A DNA stretch of 6,528 nt from Phyllobacteriaceae bacterium (lineage in GTDB: Bacteria; Pseudomonadota; Alphaproteobacteria; Rhizobiales; Ancalomicrobiaceae): NCBI GenBank assembly GCA_012517025.1, contig JAAYVT010000470.1:1-6528 (forward strand). Reading direction: 5' to 3'. This document shows, piece after piece, positions 1 to 6,306 of the stretch (positions within the stretch are counted from its first letter, which is position 1; every line of letters starts with the position of its first letter). The notes beneath the pieces were generated by a model. It made no database searches and had not been told where the DNA came from. It saw nothing but the letters and a program-made list of their open reading frames with translations. The position numbers were made by a program, and so were the translations under genes.

Positions 1-537
1 GAGGCCGCCCCGATCGCCGAAGGTCTTCTCCGCGCTCGGCCCGAGGATGCCGGCCCGGCCCGGCTCGCCGGGATGATCGGGCGCGCTCTCGGCGAGACGC
101 GGCTGGCGAACGGTGATCGCGACGGCGCCCTCGTCGCCTTCCTCGCCGCTCGCGACGCCGACGTCGCGGCGGCCGCGCGCGCGTCCGGCGACGCCGAGGC
201 GAGCGGGCGGGTGAAGGGCGACGTCGACCGCATCGGCGTGGTGGCGAACGCGCTGCTGCTCGCCGGTGCCTACGACGCGGCGCTGGCGGCGATCGATCGG
301 GCGACCCCGGTCGCCCCGGAGCAGAACTGGCTCGATCTGGTGCGCGCCGCCGCGTTGATGTTCCGCGATCGGACCCCGGAGGCGCTGGCGGTGCTCGATC
401 GCCATCGCGGCGAGACCACCGGTGCGGGCACGCCGTGGGAGAGCGAGGTGCTGGCCTCGGTGGCGCGGCTGAAGGCGAAGGGCATGATCCATCCCTTCAT
501 GGCCGAGATCGAGGCGGCCTTCGCGCCGGCACGATGA
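1..537 (+). CDS. TPR-like helical protein, 3' end only
   Basis: The reading frame is open from the first base of the window and ends at TGA 535-537, so the visible 178 residues are the C-terminal part of a longer protein whose start lies upstream. An internal ATG at 73 is unlikely to be the real start because coding-like sequence continues above it. The protein is rich in Ala, Leu, Arg and Asp and reads as paired amphipathic helices. Two segments (roughly visible residues 79-105 and 112-136, with patterns such as LLLAGAYDAALAAIDRA and RTPEALAVLDRH) look like degenerate tetratricopeptide repeats, usually protein-interaction scaffolds. No catalytic motif or membrane segment is visible. Only 13 bases separate it from the RyR-domain gene, whose ribosome site overlaps this stop codon, so the two are probably co-translated and may be partners. 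The TPR assignment rests on helix pattern only; the specific function is unknown. Confidence 0.7.
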   Translation, partial: EAAPIAEGLLRARPEDAGPARLAGMIGRALGETRLANGDRDGALVAFLAARDADVAAAARASGDAEASGRVKGDVDRIGVVANALLLAGAYDAALAAIDRATPVAPEQNWLDLVRAAALMFRDRTPEALAVLDRHRGETTGAGTPWESEVLASVARLKAKGMIHPFMAEIEAAFAPAR

Positions 538-543
538 GGGAGG
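536..543 (+). promoter_or_regulatory. Ribosome binding site of the RyR-domain gene, overlapping the upstream stop
   Basis: GAGGGAGG lies 7 bases before the ATG at 551 and overlaps the last two bases of the preceding TGA. It fixes the start of the RyR-domain gene and suggests translational coupling with the upstream gene. Confidence 0.75.
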
Positions 544-550
544 CGAACCG

Positions 551-2395
551 ATGGAGCGGGTGCTCACCAAGGCGAGCGGCAAGATCGGCGCGGCGGCGGA
601 GGCTGCGGGCCGGCGGCGCTTGGCGCTGCAGGCGATCGCCGGTGCGGTCGCCTTCGGCCTCGGGCTGTGGGGATGGATCCTCAAGGCCCCGCCGCACGAC
701 GCCAACGGCCTGCTCAACGACCTCTTTCGCACCGTGCAGCTGATCACGCTGCATTTCCCGACCGAATTCGACGGGACCTTGCCGTGGCAGCTGCAGATCG
801 GCCGGCTCGCCGTGCCGATCGTCGCCTTCGCCGCCTCGTTCCACGTGGTGCTCGGGGCGATCACCCGGCCGGTGCGGCTGGCGATGCTGCCGCTCGTCTC
901 CGATCACGTGCTGTTCTTCGGGACGCCACGTCTCGGCGACGCGGCGACCAACCGACTGGTCACGCGCGGCCATCGCCTCGTCTTCGTGCATCCGGCGCTG
1001 GAGAGCGAGCGCGTCGACGTGTTGGAGGGGCTCGGCGTCACGGTAGTGACGGCCGATCCGTTCCTGCCGTCGGTGCTCGACGATCTCGGCGTCGCCTCGG
1101 CGCGGGCGGTGTTCGTGGCCACCTGCAACGACGTCGACGACGCCAATCTGGCGATCCTGGTGGTCGAGGCGATGGCGCGGCGGCGCAAGGGCGGTCCGGC
1201 CCCGATCGTCGCCGTGGAGTTCGAGCGCGACGATCTCGCCGACGAGCTGGTCGCCACCGTCGACGCTTCGGCGCGTCACCACGCGGTGCGGTTTCATCGG
1301 CTGTCGCCGGATCGCGAGGGGCTGTCGATCGAGGTGACCGCCCACGCGGCGGCGCTGGCGGGGAAGGGCGAGGGGCAAGTCCACGCCCTCGTCGTAGGGC
1401 TCGTCGGCGGGTGGCGACAGGCGCTGTCGCGGCTCATCGTGGCGCTGCAGGCACGACCCGACGCGGCCCCCATCGTGACGTTGTTGCTCGGCGACGCCGA
1501 GGCGGCGCTCTTCGCCGAATGGCGGGCGGCACGGCCGGATCTGGCACTGATCGCCGACGTCCGGGTGCTGCCGTGCGCCGGCGGGCTCATCGGCATGGCC
1601 GCGACGCGGGCGGAGTGGCGCGCCGCCACCCCGCCGCCGTCGATCGTGGTGGTGATGCGCGAGGACGCCGAGGGGCTGGCGACGGCGCTGGCGCTGCGGC
1701 GCGACCGCGACGATCTGCGCGCCGAGGGGGCGATCGTGCTGGTCCGCCAGGGCCGCGAGGACCGCATCCTGTCGCGTCTCTCCGGCGACGGCGCGGCCGT
1801 CGCGGATCCGCCGATCGCCTTCGGCGGCCTGCTGCGCGAGGAGACGATCGAACGGCTGCTCGATCCCGCCTCGGAACGCCGGGCGATCGCGCTGCACGCC
1901 CATTATCTGTCGCGACACGCAATCGAGGGGTGGACCCCGTCACGCGCCGTCGCCGCCTGGGAAGCGTTGCCGGAAAATCTGCGCGACGCCAATCGCGCCG
2001 CCGCCGACCACGTGCCGATTCTCCTGGCGGCGATCGGACGGAAGGCCGCGACCTGGACGGGCACGGACGCCGCGACCCTGTCGGAGGCGGAGTGGGCGGT
2101 GCTCGCCCGCATCGAGCATCGCCGCTGGGCGGCCGATCGCATCGATCGCGGCTGGCGTTTCGGCCCGGTGCGCGACGACGACGCCCGCCGGCATCCCTGT
2201 CTGGTGCCCTGGGAGGGGTTGAGCGACGCCGAGAAGGCCAAGGATCTGGAATCGGTCCGCACCCTGCTGACGCTGCCGATCGACGCGGTGAATCGACCGG
2301 TGGACGGGGGCGCGACGTCGCTTTCCGCATCGCTTGCTGGACAAGGCGGCAGGAAGGCGCCACGTTCGGGCGAACGGAACGGCGAGTTCGGATGA
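551..2395 (+). CDS. Membrane-anchored RyR-domain protein with TrkA-N/RCK-like region
   Basis: 614 residues. A basic N-terminus leads into a likely membrane helix at about 24-44 and a second at about 85-105. The roughly 40-residue link between them (around NDLFRTVQLITLHFP) resembles a re-entrant or pore-helix segment. From about 117 a Rossmann-like domain follows (VLFFGTPRLGD, with a loosened glycine motif at G124 and G129; then TRGHRLVFV and an acidic patch DVDDAN), resembling TrkA-N/RCK regulatory domains. A second alpha/beta region begins near 277 (QVHALVVGLVGG). Residues about 512-576 form a classic RyR domain: EWAVLARIEHRRWAADRI, GWRFGPVRDDDARRHP, LVPWEGLSDAEKAKD. After about 577 the tail is low-complexity. 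RyR domains are named from ryanodine receptors and occur widely in bacteria, with poorly known function. The overall plan resembles two-segment RCK channels, but no TVGYG-type filter is present, so ion conduction is not shown. The cytoplasmic domains probably sense a nucleotide or small molecule; this is inference. Confidence 0.85.
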   Translation: MERVLTKASGKIGAAAEAAGRRRLALQAIAGAVAFGLGLWGWILKAPPHDANGLLNDLFRTVQLITLHFPTEFDGTLPWQLQIGRLAVPIVAFAASFHVVLGAITRPVRLAMLPLVSDHVLFFGTPRLGDAATNRLVTRGHRLVFVHPALESERVDVLEGLGVTVVTADPFLPSVLDDLGVASARAVFVATCNDVDDANLAILVVEAMARRRKGGPAPIVAVEFERDDLADELVATVDASARHHAVRFHRLSPDREGLSIEVTAHAAALAGKGEGQVHALVVGLVGGWRQALSRLIVALQARPDAAPIVTLLLGDAEAALFAEWRAARPDLALIADVRVLPCAGGLIGMAATRAEWRAATPPPSIVVVMREDAEGLATALALRRDRDDLRAEGAIVLVRQGREDRILSRLSGDGAAVADPPIAFGGLLREETIERLLDPASERRAIALHAHYLSRHAIEGWTPSRAVAAWEALPENLRDANRAAADHVPILLAAIGRKAATWTGTDAATLSEAEWAVLARIEHRRWAADRIDRGWRFGPVRDDDARRHPCLVPWEGLSDAEKAKDLESVRTLLTLPIDAVNRPVDGGATSLSASLAGQGGRKAPRSGERNGEFG

Positions 2396-2402
2396 CGGAA
2401 TA

Positions 2403-3023
2403 ATGAAGCGGAATCAAACCAGGATCGGCGAGGCCAACCGGGAGAAGATTCTCGACGCCGCTCTGTCGCTGTTCTCGCGCTACGGATTTCGCGGCACCCG
2501 CACCGACCAGATCGCCGAGGCGGTCGGCATGTCGAAGCCGAACCTGCTCTACTATTTCCGCACCAAGCAGGATCTCTACGCCGCCGTGCTCGAACGCACG
2601 CTGTTCATGTGGCTCGATCCCTTGGCCGAGATCGCGCCGGGGGCCGATCCGAAGACCGCGCTGACCGACTACATCACCGCCAAGCTCGATTATTCACGTC
2701 GCTATCCGGAACACTCGCGGCTGTTCGCCACCGAGATCCTGCAGGGCGCCACCCTGCTCGAGCCGACGCTGCGCAACGACCTCGGCCCCCTCGTCGAGGC
2801 GGTGGTCGACCGCTTCCGGCGCTGGATCGACGAGGGCCGGCTGGTGGCGATCGATCCGATGCACCTGATGTTCATGATCTGGGCGACCACCCAGCACTAC
2901 GCCGACTTCGCCGCCCAGATCGCCATCCTGACCGGCCGCTCGCTCGACGACGAGGACTTCTTCGCCACCACCCGCGACACCGTGCTGCGCGTCATCCTCA
3001 ACGGCGTTCTGCCGAAAGAATGA
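2403..3023 (+). CDS. rutR: RutR, TetR-family pyrimidine-responsive regulator
   Basis: 206 residues, close to the roughly 212 of E. coli RutR. The N-terminal TetR DNA-binding domain spans about 11-58, with the helix-turn-helix at about 34-53 (TDQIAEAVGMSKPNLLYYF). The C-terminal ligand domain carries the RutR signature at 150-170, IDPMHLMFMIWATTQHYADF, nearly identical to E. coli RutR as I remember it. RutR is a cytoplasmic dimer that binds uracil or thymine, which releases it from DNA. Its gene converges on preTA, whose promoter carries a RutR-type palindrome, so it very likely represses pyrimidine catabolism and uptake here. The ATG at 2403 fits the family's N-terminus; an in-frame TTG at 2334 would overlap the RyR gene and is less likely. 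No strong Shine-Dalgarno precedes the ATG (only GGA at 2397-2399). The gene begins 7 bases after the RyR stop, so read-through transcription is likely. No RutR-type palindrome lies directly upstream. Confidence 0.92.
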   Translation: MKRNQTRIGEANREKILDAALSLFSRYGFRGTRTDQIAEAVGMSKPNLLYYFRTKQDLYAAVLERTLFMWLDPLAEIAPGADPKTALTDYITAKLDYSRRYPEHSRLFATEILQGATLLEPTLRNDLGPLVEAVVDRFRRWIDEGRLVAIDPMHLMFMIWATTQHYADFAAQIAILTGRSLDDEDFFATTRDTVLRVILNGVLPKE

Positions 3024-3065
3024 CGATTCGACAATTGGATGACGACGAATTCTCATTTCGAATGT

Positions 3066-3102
3066 GAAGATCCCCGCGACGTCGCCGTGCGCGGGGGTCT
3101 TC
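3066..3102. terminator. Probable bidirectional terminator between rutR and preA
   Basis: A 13-base arm GAAGATCCCCGCG (3066-3078) pairs with CGCGGGGGTCTTC (3090-3102) around an 11-base loop, with a single T/G wobble pair (3071 with 3097). It sits in the 110-base gap between two convergent stop codons (3023 and 3134). The GC core is flanked by A/T-richer ends: ATTTC follows on the plus strand and ACATTCG on the minus strand. The T-tracts are weak, so efficiency in either direction is a guess, but position and symmetry favour termination of both transcripts. Confidence 0.8.
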
Positions 3103-3133
3103 GATTTCACCGGACGCCGACGGAGCGCGGCCG

Positions 3134-4471
3134 TCAGTCGTGATGGACCGCCATCGGCCCGCGCGGGGCGGTGGCGAGCGGGTTGTTGGGGTGCTCGAGC
3201 CACGTCCGCTTGCCGCCGACGGTCAGCCCGGTGCGCGGGTCGACGGCGCCCTCCGGCAGCGGATCGAGCGAGATGCAGCCGGCGACCGGGCAGACCGAGA
3301 CGCAGAGATTGCAGCCGACGCAGTCCTTGTCGTCGACGAAGAAGCGGCGCTTGCCGTTCGCCATCGGTTCGACCCGGATCGCCTGATGCGAGGTGTCCTC
3401 GCAGGCGATGTGGCAGCGGCCGCATTCGATGCAGGCGGCCTCGTCGATCTTCGCCTTGACCACGTAGTCGAGGTTCAGATGCTGCCAGTCGGTCAACTTG
3501 GGAATCGCCGAGCGGGTGATCTGGCGCACCTCGGTGAGGCCCCGGGCGTCCATCCATTCGGACAGGCCGGTGATCATGTCCTCGACGATCTTGAATCCGT
3601 AGGTCATCGCCGCCGTGCACACCTGCACCGCCGAGGCCCCGAGCGCCAGATATTCGACCGCGTCGCGCCAGGTCTCGATGCCGCCGATGCCGGAGATCGG
3701 CAGATCGGCGGTGGCGGGATTGCGGGCGATCTCGCTCACCATGTTGAGGGCGATCGGCTTCACCGCCGGGCCGCAATAGCCGCCGTGGGTGGCCATGCCG
3801 TCGGTCGAGGGGAACGGCGTCAGCGTGTCGAGATCGACCCCCATCACCGAGTTGATGGTGTTGATCAGGCTGACCGCGTCCGCCCCGCCGCGTTTGGCGG
3901 CCTCGGCGGGCTTGCGGATGTCGGAGATGTTGGGGGTGAGCTTGACGATCACGGGCATGCGGCTGTGCTGCTTGCACCAGCGGGTGACCATCTCGACGTA
4001 TTCCGGCACCTGTCCGACCGCCGCGCCCATGCCGCGCTCCGACATGCCGTGCGGGCAGCCGAAGTTGAGCTCGATGCCGTCGGCTTCCGTCTCCTCGACC
4101 CGCTTCAGGATCGCCTTCCAGCTCTCCTCGACGCAGGGCACCATCAGCGACACCACCAGCGCCCGATCCGGCCAGTCGCGCTTGACCTCCTTGATCTCGC
4201 GCAGATTGACCTCGAGCGGCCGGTCGGTGATCAGCTCGATGTTGTTGAGCCCGAGCACCCGGCGGTCGGGTCCGTGCCAGACGCCGTAGCGCGGGCCGGA
4301 GACGTTGACCACCGCCGGGCCGTCCTCGCCCAGCGTCTTCCACACCACGCCGCCCCAACCGGCCTCGTAGGCGCGCACGACGTTGACCTTCTTGTCGGTC
4401 GGCGGCGCCGAGGCGAGCCAGAACGGATTGGGAGCCTTGATCCCGACGAAGTCCACACGCAGATCGGCCAT
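3134..4471 (-). CDS. preA: Dihydropyrimidine dehydrogenase (NAD+), catalytic subunit PreA
   Basis: 445 residues, cytoplasmic. With PreT it reduces uracil and thymine to 5,6-dihydro forms, the first step of reductive pyrimidine breakdown. Residues 1-~320 form an FMN-binding barrel of the dihydroorotate dehydrogenase class. Residues matching mammalian DPD positions as I recall them are N77 and E79 (in GLNNIEL), N136, C139 and H141 (in ELNFGCPHGM; C139 is the proposed general acid), K177 (VIVKLTPN), and N204/T205 (INTINS). G138 stands where mammalian DPD has a serine. ISGIGGIETW at 259-268 is a typical FMN phosphate loop. The C-terminus holds a ferredoxin-like domain with two [4Fe-4S] motifs: C347, C350, C353, C357 and C384, C387, C390, C394. 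The ATG at 4471 has GGGAGG five bases upstream; the open frame continues upstream only through antisense sequence of preT. It begins 11 bases after the preT stop, forming one operon. Confidence 0.96.
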   Translation of the reverse strand: MADLRVDFVGIKAPNPFWLASAPPTDKKVNVVRAYEAGWGGVVWKTLGEDGPAVVNVSGPRYGVWHGPDRRVLGLNNIELITDRPLEVNLREIKEVKRDWPDRALVVSLMVPCVEESWKAILKRVEETEADGIELNFGCPHGMSERGMGAAVGQVPEYVEMVTRWCKQHSRMPVIVKLTPNISDIRKPAEAAKRGGADAVSLINTINSVMGVDLDTLTPFPSTDGMATHGGYCGPAVKPIALNMVSEIARNPATADLPISGIGGIETWRDAVEYLALGASAVQVCTAAMTYGFKIVEDMITGLSEWMDARGLTEVRQITRSAIPKLTDWQHLNLDYVVKAKIDEAACIECGRCHIACEDTSHQAIRVEPMANGKRRFFVDDKDCVGCNLCVSVCPVAGCISLDPLPEGAVDPRTGLTVGGKRTWLEHPNNPLATAPRGPMAVHHD

Positions 4472-4476
4472 TGTCG

Positions 4477-4482
4477 CCTCCC
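4477..4482 (-). promoter_or_regulatory. Ribosome binding site of preA
   Basis: GGGAGG on the minus strand, 5 bases before the preA ATG (4471) and directly after the preT TGA (4483-4485). It fixes the preA start and ties its translation to preT. Confidence 0.8.
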
Positions 4483-5823
4483 TCAGCAGGCCGCGCGCAG
4501 AGCGCGATCGATGGAACGAGCGGCGTCGCGTCCGGCCGCGACCGCCTCGACGGTGAGATCGCGACCGCGATCGGTGCAGTCGCCGCCGGCCCACACCTTC
4601 GGATTGGAGGTGCGACCCTCCGCGTCGACGACCATGCGGCCGCGCGTGAGCGTCAGGTCGTCCTCGCCGAGGACGCCGGGGGCGGGGATCTGGCCGATCG
4701 CCAGCAGCACCTGATCGCAGGGCAGGGTGACGAGCACCCCCGTGCCGACCGCCCGGCCGCCCTCGACCCTGGTGCGCTCGAACTCGACCGCCGTCACCCG
4801 GCCGGCTTCGCCGATCACCCGGCGCGGAGCGAGGCGGGTGCGGATGAGCACGCCGTCGCCACGGGCGATGTCCTTCTCGTGGTCGGAGGCGCCCATGTCG
4901 GCGAGATCGCGGCGATAGGCGATCGTCACCTCCTCGGCGCCGAGACGGCGGGCCTGCGAGGCGGCGTCGATGGCGGTCATGCCGCCGCCGATCACCACCA
5001 CCCGTTCGCCGACCGGCACGGTGGCGAGGTCGGTCGCGCCGCGCAACGCCGCGATCCAGTCGACCGCGTCCTCGACGCCGGCGAGATCGGCGGGGACGCC
5101 GAGCCCGTTGGTGGCGTCGAGGCCGAGGCCGAGGAAGACGGCGTCGTATTCGGCGGTGAGGCCGTAGAGGGTGACGTCGCGGCCGAGCGCCTTGCCGGTC
5201 TCCACCGCGATGCCGCCGATCCCGAGCACCCAGCCGACTTCCTTTTCCGCGAAGCCGTCGGTCATCTTGTAGGCGGCGAGGCCGCTTTCGTTGAGACCGC
5301 CGAGCTTGGAGCCGGCCTCGAACACGGTCACGGCGTGGCCGAGTTTCGCCAGTTCGTGGGCGGCGGCGAGACCGGCAGGGCCGGCGCCGACGACGGCGAC
5401 CCGGCGTCCCGTCGCTTCGGCGCGCTCGAACAGCGGCCGGTCCGCCTCCACCACCGCCTCGGTGGCGTGGCGTTGCAGGCGGCCGATCTCGACCGGCCGT
5501 CCTTCGGCGGCGACCCGGACGCAGGCCTCCTCGCACAGGGTCTCGGTCGGGCAGACGCGGGCGCAGGTGCCGCCGAGGACGTTGGCCTCGAGGATGGTGC
5601 GGGCGGCGCCGAGCCGATTGCCGGTGGCGATCTGGCGGATGAACAGCGGCACGTCGATCGAGGTCGGGCAGGCGCGGGTGCACGGCGCGTCCCAACAGAA
5701 CAGGCAGCGATCGGCCGCGATCTTCGCCGCGAGGGCGTCGAGCGGCGGTTCGATGTCGCGGAAGTTTGCGTCGAGAACGTCCTTCGGCAGGCGTCCGGCG
5801 GCGATGCCGGGGGTCGAGACCAT
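4483..5823 (-). CDS. preT: Dihydropyrimidine dehydrogenase (NAD+), electron-transfer subunit PreT
   Basis: 446 residues. It takes electrons from NAD(P)H through FAD and Fe-S clusters to PreA. The N-terminal two-[4Fe-4S] domain has C40, C43, C48, C52, then C91, C97, C101 and Q117. This spacing equals the human DPD ligands I recall (C79, C82, C87, C91, C130, C136, C140, Q156) with a constant offset of 39, so the unusual glutamine ligand is kept. The FAD fold is VAVVGAGPAGLAAAHELA at about 142-159, the NAD(P) fold VVVIGGGMTAIDAASQA at about 275-291, and VWAGGDC at 410-416 is the second FAD motif. The family also includes the glutamate synthase small subunit; adjacency to preA decides the assignment. 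The ATG at 5823 is preferred: MVSTPGIAAGRLP looks like the family N-terminus and GAGGAG lies 8 bases before it. In-frame ATGs at 5841 and 5865 exist; the latter has its own GGGAGG five bases upstream and would give 460 residues. A predicted RutR operator covers its promoter. Confidence 0.95.
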   Translation of the reverse strand: MVSTPGIAAGRLPKDVLDANFRDIEPPLDALAAKIAADRCLFCWDAPCTRACPTSIDVPLFIRQIATGNRLGAARTILEANVLGGTCARVCPTETLCEEACVRVAAEGRPVEIGRLQRHATEAVVEADRPLFERAEATGRRVAVVGAGPAGLAAAHELAKLGHAVTVFEAGSKLGGLNESGLAAYKMTDGFAEKEVGWVLGIGGIAVETGKALGRDVTLYGLTAEYDAVFLGLGLDATNGLGVPADLAGVEDAVDWIAALRGATDLATVPVGERVVVIGGGMTAIDAASQARRLGAEEVTIAYRRDLADMGASDHEKDIARGDGVLIRTRLAPRRVIGEAGRVTAVEFERTRVEGGRAVGTGVLVTLPCDQVLLAIGQIPAPGVLGEDDLTLTRGRMVVDAEGRTSNPKVWAGGDCTDRGRDLTVEAVAAGRDAARSIDRALRAAC

Positions 5824-5866
5824 CGTCTTCTCTCCTCGCATGACGAGCGCGAAACCCCCTCGCATC

Positions 5867-5916
5867 CGGCCCTCCCGGCCGATCGCGAGAGCGATCGACC
5901 CGGCTCCGGATCGATC
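5867..5916 (-). other. preT 5' leader with overlapping hairpins
   Basis: Three inverted repeats share bases, so neighbouring ones cannot form together. They are 5867-5871 with 5877-5881 (CGGCC/GGCCG, 5-base loop), 5880-5886 with 5891-5897 (7 base pairs, 4-base loop), and 5893-5903 with 5906-5916 (11 positions including one wobble, 2-base spacer, so the innermost pair or pairs must open). They lie between the predicted transcription start (about 5918) and the preT ribosome site. The pairing is directly visible; any regulatory role is inference, and in such GC-rich DNA some pairing is expected by chance. Confidence 0.4.
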
Positions 5917-5917
5917 T

Positions 5918-5935
5918 TTTGACCATTTGATCAAA
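5918..5935. promoter_or_regulatory. Predicted RutR operator in the preT promoter
   Basis: TTTGACCATTTGATCAAA is an 18-base palindrome with one mismatched pair. Its 16-base core (5919-5934) matches 13 of the 14 fixed positions of the E. coli RutR consensus as I remember it, TTGACCAnnTGGTCAA. A RutR gene is nearby, and the site overlaps the predicted -10 box of preT, the position expected for repression. Confidence 0.8.
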
Positions 5936-5953
5936 CGACCGAAACAGCGTCAA
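5925..5953 (-). promoter_or_regulatory. Predicted preTA promoter
   Basis: Reading the minus strand: a -35 box TTGACG (5953-5948), a 17-base spacer, and a -10 box TCAAAT (5930-5925, four of six matches to TATAAT). Transcription would start near 5918 and leave a leader of roughly 95 bases before preT. The -10 lies inside the RutR-type palindrome, so bound RutR would block RNA polymerase. Confidence 0.6.
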
Positions 5954-6274
5954 TCGCGTCGCTGCGTAGAATTTGGGCATGAACGAATTCTGATCCGACG
6001 GCACGATGGCGACCGGCGATCGCGACGGGTCGCCGGCCTGTCCATCGCCGGCGATTCGCGGTTCGGGAGGTGTCGCGCTTCGGGCGTCTCGAAGGCTCGG
6101 CGTCACGGATCCGGCGAGTGTCGTCGAGATGCGGCATCGGTCGCGACGACCCCGGGAGGGAGGCATCCCTGAGGCGATGACGCAGGAATTGGAGTAGAAA
6201 TCCCGATATCCTCGAATTGTGAGAACAACATTTCCATTCCCGCCGTTATGGGGTCGGAATGCACTGATTAAGTT
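5954..6274. other. Central part of the divergent intergenic region, no gene recognised
   Basis: About 320 bases between the two predicted promoters. Short open frames here (for example 6006-6197 plus and 5931-6137 minus) have no convincing ribosome site or protein-like composition. Visible structure is limited to a perfect 12-base palindrome ATCGCCGGCGAT (6044-6055) and a 6-base inverted repeat AGAATT/AATTCT (5968-5973 and 5986-5991) just upstream of the preT -35. The right end, about 6190-6275, is noticeably more A/T-rich than the rest of the window, which suits an upstream control region. Confidence 0.5.
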
Positions 6275-6303
6275 CACGGCTGCTCACAAAATCGACAGCC
6301 GTG
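6275..6303. repeat. 8-base inverted repeat upstream of the transporter promoter
   Basis: CACGGCTG (6275-6282) and CAGCCGTG (6296-6303) form a perfect inverted repeat with a 13-base A/T-rich spacer. The half-site centres are 21 bases apart, two DNA turns, and the repeat ends 3 bases before the predicted -35. This suits a dimeric regulator, possibly an activator; its identity is unknown and the half-site differs from the RutR motif. Confidence 0.45.
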
Positions 6304-6306
6304 CCC

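Noticed and set aside
2334..2402. Upstream TTG as the rutR start
   Set aside because: It would overlap the RyR gene by about 60 bases and add residues not typical of RutR; the ATG at 2403 fits the family length.
6044..6055. Perfect 12-base palindrome ATCGCCGGCGAT
   Set aside because: Built from GC-rich words common throughout this window (GCGAT, CGCC) and not placed at a promoter. No support for a function.
6006..6197. Possible 63-residue protein in the divergent intergenic region
   Set aside because: Composition is unlike a folded protein, there is no convincing ribosome site, and the frame runs through a control region. A small protein cannot be excluded without comparison to relatives.
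6215..6228. AATTGTGAG followed by AACAA, resembling the left half of the E. coli lac operator
   Set aside because: Only one half matches, no LacI-type gene is in the window, and the site is about 90 bases upstream of the predicted promoter. Most likely chance.
2694..6277. Very long open frames opposite or out of frame with preA, preT and the RyR gene (for example 3140-4714 plus, 4471-5922 plus, 2694-4358 minus, 497-1918 minus)
   Set aside because: In GC-rich DNA the other frames often stay open. These translations are Arg/Ala/Asp/His-rich, lack domain motifs, and fully overlap genes with clear catalytic motifs.
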